DNA of 64,000 nucleotides from Macrostomum hystrix. Its lineage: Eukaryota; Platyhelminthes; Macrostomidae. The stretch covers positions 868,001-932,000 of the forward strand of contig CATNEN010000002.1 of the NCBI GenBank assembly GCA_950097015.1, in the 5' to 3' direction. The stretch's first letter is position 1, and every line of letters starts with the position of its first letter. Below the pieces are notes generated by a model. The model was given only the letters and a program-made list of their open reading frames with translations. It was not told where the DNA came from and searched no databases. The translations under genes were made by a program, and so were the position numbers. Shown piece by piece: positions 56,746 through 64,000 of this stretch.

Positions 56746-57810
56746 AGATATTCTTCAGATTGTTTGACAACAAAATTGTTAAAACTATTAAATAACACTA
56801 GCCCAGAGTACCGAGAACAACATATGTTTTAGTGGACTAAGAGTTCTGTGATCAGTTTTCCTATCTATAAAGCGGACTTGGTCAACTCACACGGAAGTTA
56901 ATATATAGTGGGGTTCAATACGTTGATAGTGTTATTTTATAATAGCTACACGTATTTCAATATTTACCTGTGAATATTTATTTGTGATATTGATCACAAA
57001 TATGCAGGTATAAGAAAAGGTTCATATATTTAAGTTCTTTTTCCTTAAATAACTTTTCTACTACTGTTGCATCTTGCTTAATTTTTTGTGCACCAATAAC
57101 AGAGAACAAGGACACAACAACTAAACTATTGATCAAATGTCGTGACAGAACAAAATAAATTGTCAGAATAATATATTTCACTAAAGCGTGCATTAAACTT
57201 AATACTTATTTAACAGTTTGCTTTCTCATAAAAAATGCTTAAACAGCAGATCAAAATTAATTTCAAGTAAACACAAGATGTGTAAGGCAGGCTTCTTGGT
57301 TAAAATAATCTTGTGCTTAAAGGGTATTAAAGCAAGTTAATTTGTCAACACAGGTTAAAACAAAGTATAAAATTTTAAAGGCGTTTTCTAAAAAAACAAT
57401 TTGAGCATATACAAGCGAAAAAGTAATTCTGTTTAGTAATATTAATACTTCTTACTGTGACAAGAATGATATACCCGTTTGGATATTTTGTAAATTACAT
57501 GTAAACTACTCAGGCCAGGCCTCCACAACCATTAATTTAACACACGAGCTAGTGCTAGACCCCATTCAGAATTTGGTAAACTAAAACACTAACCCTAGTC
57601 GTAAGCAACGATATTAATAGTAGTTCTTGTTACATTAAAGCTCGTCAGAAATGTATGGGCAGATTAAAAAAATCATTCGTTGAAGCGTAAAGTGCAGAAA
57701 AATACGAATTTATCAATTTAAATACATTACCGCCATACGAAACGTCAAATACAAAGCACAAGCTGCTAAACTAGTCAATTTTACTTGTCATTTGTCTGCA
57801 CGTGACTGTT
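56746..57810. other. Spacer between convergent SPAG17 and HELZ2-like genes
   Basis: AT-rich. It should hold the 3' untranslated region of the minus-strand gene. No other feature seen. Confidence 0.45.
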
Positions 57811-60800
57811 TTATAGCCGACCAGACCTAGTGAGCGCCCGCCTGAATCCTGTGTGGTTAGGAAAGTCCTTGGCATGCATTGGGATGCAACCGCGCTCCTG
57901 AAGATCATGCAGCAAGTGGGACCAGTTTGGATCGCGGCACAGAAGCTTTTTGTTGCCTGTTAATCAGGAAAAAGTGAGGGGGGCAAAAATTAAACCTTGA
58001 GAATGGCACGTTCATTGGACTAATAAATGAACATCAAGTTGGCTTCGTAAACTGTTGACATCAACTACATGAAATTCGAGTACATGTACAGCTTTCTTTC
58101 GATACCCAACAACTAACCAACGATAATTAGGCCCCGCTGAGCCCTCGTCAGCGCCACGTTGGTCTGGTTCTCATCGGTGATGAAGCCGAGGAACTTCCGC
58201 TCCCAGCCGGGCAGTGGGTTCTCCTCAATGTCGTAGCTCGGCATGGAGCGGACCAGGCTGAGCAGCACATATGCGAACTCGCTGCCCTGACAGGCGATCA
58301 CCGTGCTCACCGTGGGCATCGGCAGGCTCTCAGACTGCAGGCGTTGTTTGATCGCAGCGACCTGGAACCGGTACTGCGACATCAGCGCCACGCATCGGCG
58401 AGGATCATTTCTGTCAGGGCCACTCAGTCGGTGCAAAATCTCCCTGTAGACCTGAACCTGAATTCAGAAACAGAAAACCCAAATTGATTGAAGTAGTGGA
58501 AATAAGTAGGCGAAAAATTTCGACCGCAGCACGTAAAAACAAATCGGCACAATGAATCATTAGCAAATAACTATACTCATAAAAGGCACTCACGACTGTG
58601 TCGATTTCTTGTTCGTTCTTGTACGAGTCCTCTCGACCATCCTCAGTGGCAACGAACGTTCGCTCCTCTCGACCTTCGATGTGCAGGAAGACGATTCTCT
58701 CCTCCTCACCCATTGGATGAAACTCGCTCACCGGCACATCTGGCAGCGTGTCGAACGGCCTGTCTCGTCTCACACCTGGCCAGCATCCGTGCAACACGTT
58801 CGCGTTGCGCTCCGTCAGTAGACCATGACGTCTCACTCCGCTGGCATCCTTGCTGTCAAAGAGCTCAGCCTTATTCAGCTTGTGCCAGTTCAGTCCATTC
58901 CACTGGGAACTGCAGCCTGCCTGCATCTTGGTCTCAGTATCGAGCACTCCGGTCCAAGACTTGGACGGCTGAGTGCGCAGTCCGCCAGAGTCTCTGACAG
59001 TGTAGAAGCGCTTGGACGGAAAGTCGGCCAGACTCGGGTGCTGAGAAGTAAGCGAGTTTCGCAATCATTATCCATCCCCTTAAAATATGTACCGTTTCAG
59101 AGCAGATAAGCAAATTAAATACTCACCATCCGGTACTGCTGGTTGAGCATGACCGAATCGAGACAGTGCATCTCGAGAAACGTCTTGCTCAGTCCCAGCT
59201 CTGCAGCCGTCTTGTTTTGAATGATCGGAGCCAGCTGCTTGTGGTCACCGATCAATACGACGCGTTCTGCAAACTCGGATGCGGCTTTTCCAGTTCGGCG
59301 TGTTGCGACACCCAGACAAGACGGCAGATTTTCAGATTCAACATTCAATCGACCAACGATGGGAACAAGCAGCTCCGGCTGAGTGCACATTCCCGCCTCG
59401 TCGATGATGATCTGAACGAAGCGACAAGCGCGCTGGATAACGGAGCTGCAGCTGACAGACGTGGTGCACAGAACGACATCAAAGTTCTGCAGCACCCTCA
59501 TCTTGGCTTTCAGCACTTTATCTTTGTAGAGCTTGACACAGCCCTGAACGAGCGAATCACCACCGGCCTCTTCTTCAACGAGTGCCAGAACTCCACGCTT
59601 GTTTGATCGGAGCCGTTTGCCGCGAATGAAGCGTTCGAAGCGCGAGTTAGAATCCGCAGCTATTTTAAGGGCTTGTTCCATAGTTACTGCAGGCTCATTT
59701 TGGCTGCCGATGAACTTGCGAAATGCCGTGTCGAATCCGCAGATTATGTAGCTTTCGTCGCTGTTCTCACTCCGAATGAGCTCATGCAGTGCATACCTTC
59801 TCATCGCTGGGACTACTTCGTCAGCAGTGGCAAGCTCTCCGGGAATCGGATAGTGAACTCGCTCCACCTGCTCGCTGTAGACGCGAACCATTGACGGACA
59901 CTGGTTCAGCAGAAGGTCTCGAGAGGCTTCGACAATTACGTCGACTGAGCGGTTCGATGGACCGCAGCACAGGATCTGGCGTCGGCTCTGTTTTTTCCAA
60001 ACAGGCTGCATCGGCCTTCTCCTTTTGTCAGCCAGCAACGTCGGCTTTGAACAAGAGGCAGTGATCCGCCGACCACGTTGGTGCGAAACTGTTTGAAAAC
60101 CATCACAATGACTCAGCTGATCCACATGGTCTTCGTGCTGACTGTCTTGATCGGCACTCTTCTTCTCACCATCTTCATCGGCGCTGCTGGCTGCTTGTTC
60201 GTGTTCCATAACTCTGTCTTGTCGATTTAGATTTATAAAAACAAACCAGTAGATCAGCATTACTCCTGTTGTCGTCTTTCCCGTTCCTAATTAAGGTGAT
60301 CGTTAGTTTTATTACTTTTTTTCTTGGTTCACAAATTATAGCACTGTAATGGTTTTACCTGGAGGTCCCCATATGAGAGAAACCTGTCTTTCGATCGCCG
60401 CACGAATCGCTTCCATTTGTCTGTCGTTGCAAGGAATCGTTCGTTCAAAATGATTCTTGCCAGTGACGCGTATTTTAAAGGAAAGCGTGGAACTGTGACG
60501 CAGCGCTTGGTGATACAGCGTAGTGTCGACTGCAAAATAGAACATTGTGTTAGCTATTCGTTATATAAACCGAGTGAACTTTATGACTTTCCATTTAAGC
60601 ACATTTGACTTTTAAAAGAGGGATTGTAGCCTAGTGGATGGGTGGTAGCCTAGTGGATGGGTTGTAGCCTAGTGAATGGGTTGTAGCCAAGTGGATGGGT
60701 GGTAGCCTAGTGAACGGGTTGTAGCCTAGTGAACGGGTTGTAGCCTAGTGGATGGGTTGTAGCCTAGTGGATGGGTTGTAGCCTAGTGGATGGGTTGTAG

Positions 60801-63800
60801 CCTAGTGAATGGGTTGTAGCCAAGTGGATGGGGGTTGTAGTTTACTGGATGGGTTGTAGCCTAGTGGATGGGGGCTTCGACCTTCTTGCTATGGTTCGGA
60901 CTTACGGCTTGAAGGTCTGGGGTTCGATTTATCACTACACCGGAACATTTGTGTTTTTTAGTTAGATAATTACGAGCTAACTCTGCGTTGGCAGTTCACC
61001 CCGATTTTGAATCTTTATCAGCATTTGCTAGGGTCATTGATGATGGGTATTTAAGCCTCCCAGTCCATGGACTAAGAAGTCATACGTGACCTTCAGATGC
61101 GCTATGTTATAGCTAGGAATGCGCCGTCGACTGCATATCTGGCCCAGAGGGAGCGTTGTTATTGATTATTATTGCGAGCATGTTCTGCTCACCACCAATG
61201 AAGCACTCAGGTCGATCCCAGCGGACCAATCTGCCAGGAATGCCGTGTTCGCTTTGACTGCGCACTGACTGCAGAACGAGTTCATGCCTTCTCATTGGAA
61301 GAAACTTCATCACTAGTTCCACCGTCGCGCAACTCAAAGACTCTTGCGATGGGCTCTTCACAGGACTCACCTCGTTTAGGTGGAAAACAACGAAATTGCA
61401 GAAGTGCACAGAACTATGGCTGCATCTGTCCGAACGGCAGTGCAAACCTTCGAACACCAGTAGAACACCTCCGTGACCAACCCATGTGAATTCATCTCCA
61501 GATTCATCTTTGATCTTCGTCCGAAGGCAAATGTACTCCGCGTAACGCCTGCTGTTTGCAGCGGCTTTGAATACAGCGTTTGTCACATCCGAGACGCCTT
61601 GCTTTTTTCCTCTTTTTGTTTTATTGCTGGCATCTTCGAGCTTCTTCTTCCAAGACTTCGAGCTTTCTGTCAGCACTGCGTCAGTGAAGCAAATTTTCCG
61701 GCTTTGACAAAACTGCTCCGTCAAGTTGAACATTCCCAGCCAACGCAGGTTCGAATCATCCCATTTCCACAATAGTGGGACATCGCAGAGAACAAATGTC
61801 TCATTATTCTTAATAGAGACGGAAGCTGACTCCATGGCAACGATTTCTTGCCAAATGTCAGCGTACTCATTAACATCTTCGTAGACTCTCTGGCTCCTTC
61901 GACGGGCTACATGCTCAAAATGATCCGCTGGTCGACGCTGATGGGTCAGGCAAATTGAGAAAGTTTCGCAGATTTCGACTAACTGAAGCGCCGGTACCAT
62001 AGTCCCATGTTCATTCTCCGCACCGATTTGCGCCCTGATTTCGTCACCTAGATGAAAATCTCGGAAGAACCAAGCCGTACACCTACCGTCTTGCAAAGAA
62101 GCAAATATTTTTGACACTCCGCGCCTCTCGGTAATGTCCGCCTCCATTAAGTTGTGTTCAGAGAGCGAGCACTGCTCGTAGTTCCCATTGTGAGGCAGAA
62201 GATCTCTCTTCGCCTTCATCAGCTCATCCGGCCGAAAGAAAGTATCAAAACACAGGTTCGATACCCTAATGGGTCTAAAGCATCCCTTTTCTTGCTTTTT
62301 TGGCTCCGACTCAATCTCAGCAGTTGAGTGCTGCAGAATCCGTGCCTTCCAGCTGCATATGGCCATCAGGAATTCCTTGTGAACTTCAGGCTTTCCGAGT
62401 ATATTCATAGCACGAAACTTAATGTGCTTAGCAACCTTGGGCGAATGCTCAAGGAAATCGTGTTCGAAATAAATTCCTTCATCGTCCAAGGTCGAGATCT
62501 GAACAAGAACTCTCTTTGGTCTCGCTGCTAGCTCCAGGCCGTAATCAGCACACGTGCAACTATCGTCAAGCTTTCGGCTCTTTTTCATCATAAAAGACAA
62601 ATGTTCACAGACTCCTGTTATGTTAAAAACAGAATGGCTTGCTAACTTAGATTCTTCAAAGCCCTTTAAAGCCGAGCGAAGAGCTCGATGAACCATTAGG
62701 TCGGCATAGCGTCTCATCGGACTCGTGAAGTGGACGTAGTCCTCCTTCTCCAGGCTGAAGTGGCGCCTTTGCTCCGACGTGCACTCGCTGTACTTTGCCG
62801 GCTGGCTCAGCCCGTGCCAGTCGCTGATGGCCAGCCGTAAGTGTGGAAACCGTCTCTCGTCGTACAACAGCGATAGAGCGCCTTGCATATCGCCTCGCTG
62901 ACAAAACGCTTTCAAGCTTTCTGCATCATCTTGATGCATTTGAAACGGCATATTCGAGTTCGGAACATCCTTCTCGACTAGATGCAATGCGCGACTCAAC
63001 TCGGCCGAGTGCTGCGCCTTGGATCCGTGTTTCTGCATCCATCGAGTCACGTCGATCTCACGCGGTCGCTGCTGCACTCGAATCGGATAGGCGGGAACCG
63101 AGTCCGCCCGCTGTCGCAGGAACTCTCCGACTGCTGAATTCGCCGCCACCATCAGCTCCTCGACAAGAGCGCTCGTCTCGGGGAACTGCTCGTCTCGCTG
63201 GCGCACAAACGCAGCCTGACCGAGACGCTTCACTCGCCACGCACGCGTCACTGACCACAGCCGAAGCAGCATGTTTGAGACGCGAGGCTCCACGGAGTCG
63301 GTGTTGCCAAGAATCACGCGTTGCACGTCCTCCTTGTTGAGTCTTTTGTCTGAGCGAATCAGTGTCAGGCACGGCCTCCAGTTCTCCACTACTCCATCGG
63401 CATTCATGTTGAACACCACTGACAAGCATCGCCTGTCCTGTCCTTCCACCAGACTGAGTGAGTTCTCAGCCAGTTGACGGGGCAGCATGTGGTTGGTAGG
63501 GACTCCTCTTTGTCTGGCTTCTTTGCTCGGATAGAATGTGGTCCCACGACGTCTGGCCTCTTGATCGATCGGAGTGTTTTCGCCAATGAACTCCGCCACA
63601 TCTGTGATGTGAACGCCGACAGTGAGTCTTCCATTCGCGTCCTCGTGCAAGCTGATGGCATCGTCCATATCCTTTGTCTCCGGGTTGTCGATCGTCACTG
63701 TCAGATGCTTTCGATAGTCTTTGCGATCCTTGGTTCTGATATTATTATTTACCAATTCAGAAATATGTTTTACTTCCCTCTTGGTATCTGCTTCATCTTG

Positions 63801-64000
63801 TGGAAATGGTATTCCGTGAATTAGGTGGAGTAGTTCGATTCCGTTTAAAAAGGAGTGGAGTTTCGAAACTACATGAATCACTTTGCCTCGTGGATAGTAC
63901 TTTTGCACAGGCCAATCCATGAAGCAAACAATAAAAAGGTATTGGCAGTTGTGTTTGGTAACTTTAAGTATCGACTTGCCTCTGAATTGGAACTGTCTTG
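57811..64000 (-). CDS. HELZ2: HELZ2-like protein: RNB exoribonuclease plus SF1 helicase (5' end outside window)
   Basis: Exons (minus) run to at least 63920 and end at 61193, then 60529-60359, 60286-59127, 59040-58594, 58457-58118 and 57956-57811, all in phase; ~1,663 residues lie in the window. Numbering from the Met at 63920, the RNB domain spans ~60-480. It has all four catalytic acidic residues in TIDNPETKDMDD (D78, D84, D86, D87, the same spacing as RNase II) and HFTSPMRRYADLMVHR. The helicase follows: GPPGTGKT (964-971, split by an intron), CGPSNRSVDV, DEAG (1262-1265), GDHKQL (1313-1318), QYRM|HP and NVALTRA (~1600). The order RNB then UPF1-like helicase, plus FLGFITDENQTNVALTRAQ, matches HELZ2, an RNA-degrading helicase and nuclear-receptor coactivator in vertebrates. 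Any N-terminal zinc fingers and first helicase would lie beyond the edge. Confidence 0.9.
60626..60855 (+). repeat. Minisatellite, 19-bp unit, made of a tRNA A-box segment
   Basis: About 12 copies of GTAGCCTAGTGGATGGGTT lie in the intron of the HELZ2-like gene. The unit is the same sequence as the 5' (A-box) part of the tRNA-like element that follows at 60856. Confidence 0.9.
60856..60932 (+). mobile_element. tRNA-like sequence or SINE head
   Basis: TAGCCTAGTGGATGGGGG (A box) and GGGGTTCGATTTATC (B box) are ~60 bases apart, fitting a tRNA-derived pol III promoter. No convincing full cloverleaf or discrete SINE tail was found, so a functional tRNA is unlikely. Confidence 0.5.

Noticed and set aside
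60856-60932. Functional tRNA gene
   Set aside because: The boxes are present but acceptor and anticodon stems do not pair convincingly, and no terminator T-run follows in the right place.
63921-64000. Exact 5' boundary of the RNB exon
   Set aside because: The frame is open upstream, but a GC-AG intron (AGAG|GCAAGT to GCAAAAG|TACTAT) is also possible. Undecidable without sequence beyond the edge.

Overview
This is eukaryotic, animal-type nuclear DNA. Genes are split by GT-AG introns of about 60-1,200 bp. Exons are GC-rich with polyglutamine and polyalanine runs, while spacers are AT-rich and full of minisatellites. It holds a sperm/cilia central-apparatus gene, an RGK-type GTPase, a CDC50 flippase subunit, a C-type lectin, a HELZ2-type helicase/exoribonuclease, tRNA-derived SINEs and PIF/Harbinger, hAT and Tc1-like transposons. 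I infer an invertebrate, possibly a free-living flatworm such as Macrostomum or another lophotrochozoan. The species assignment is a guess; the animal assignment is not.

Layout. 1-5.4 kb: two abutting DNA transposons. The first has ~375 bp inverted arms and a decayed Ulp1/SENP-like protease domain. The second is a 3.2 kb PIF/Harbinger element with a transposase, a convergent Myb/SANT-like gene and recognisable ends. 5.6-10.3 kb: a minus-strand cluster of secreted-protein genes, made up of a C-type lectin gene with its own TATA box, a broken lectin paralogue, and two exons of a probable Cys-containing secreted protein, interspersed with SINEs. 11.8-13.9 kb: a complete three-exon TMEM30/CDC50 gene (minus), with a decayed partial copy at 15.2-15.5 kb. 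16.4-34.8 kb: no convincing genes, but a chain of at least 13 minisatellites with different units. Pyrimidine-rich units on the + strand give way to purine-rich units between 22.6 and 23.5 kb. 35.5-39.3 kb: a five-exon RGK-like GTPase (+). 41.6-42.5 kb: a two-exon gene of unknown function (minus). 43.7-56.7 kb: a complete 19-exon SPAG17 gene (+, ~2,229 aa). 57.8 kb to the right edge: the 3' part of a HELZ2-like gene (minus), with an RNB exoribonuclease domain followed by an SF1 helicase; its 5' end lies outside the window.

The genes do not form one pathway. SPAG17 acts in the axoneme, TMEM30 in phospholipid flipping, RGK proteins in channel/cytoskeleton regulation, and HELZ2-like proteins in RNA handling or defence. 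Exon models were built by eye from splice sites; reading phases close across every SPAG17, HELZ2-like, RGK, TMEM30 and unknown-gene junction. No database search was run, so family names rest on recognised motifs.
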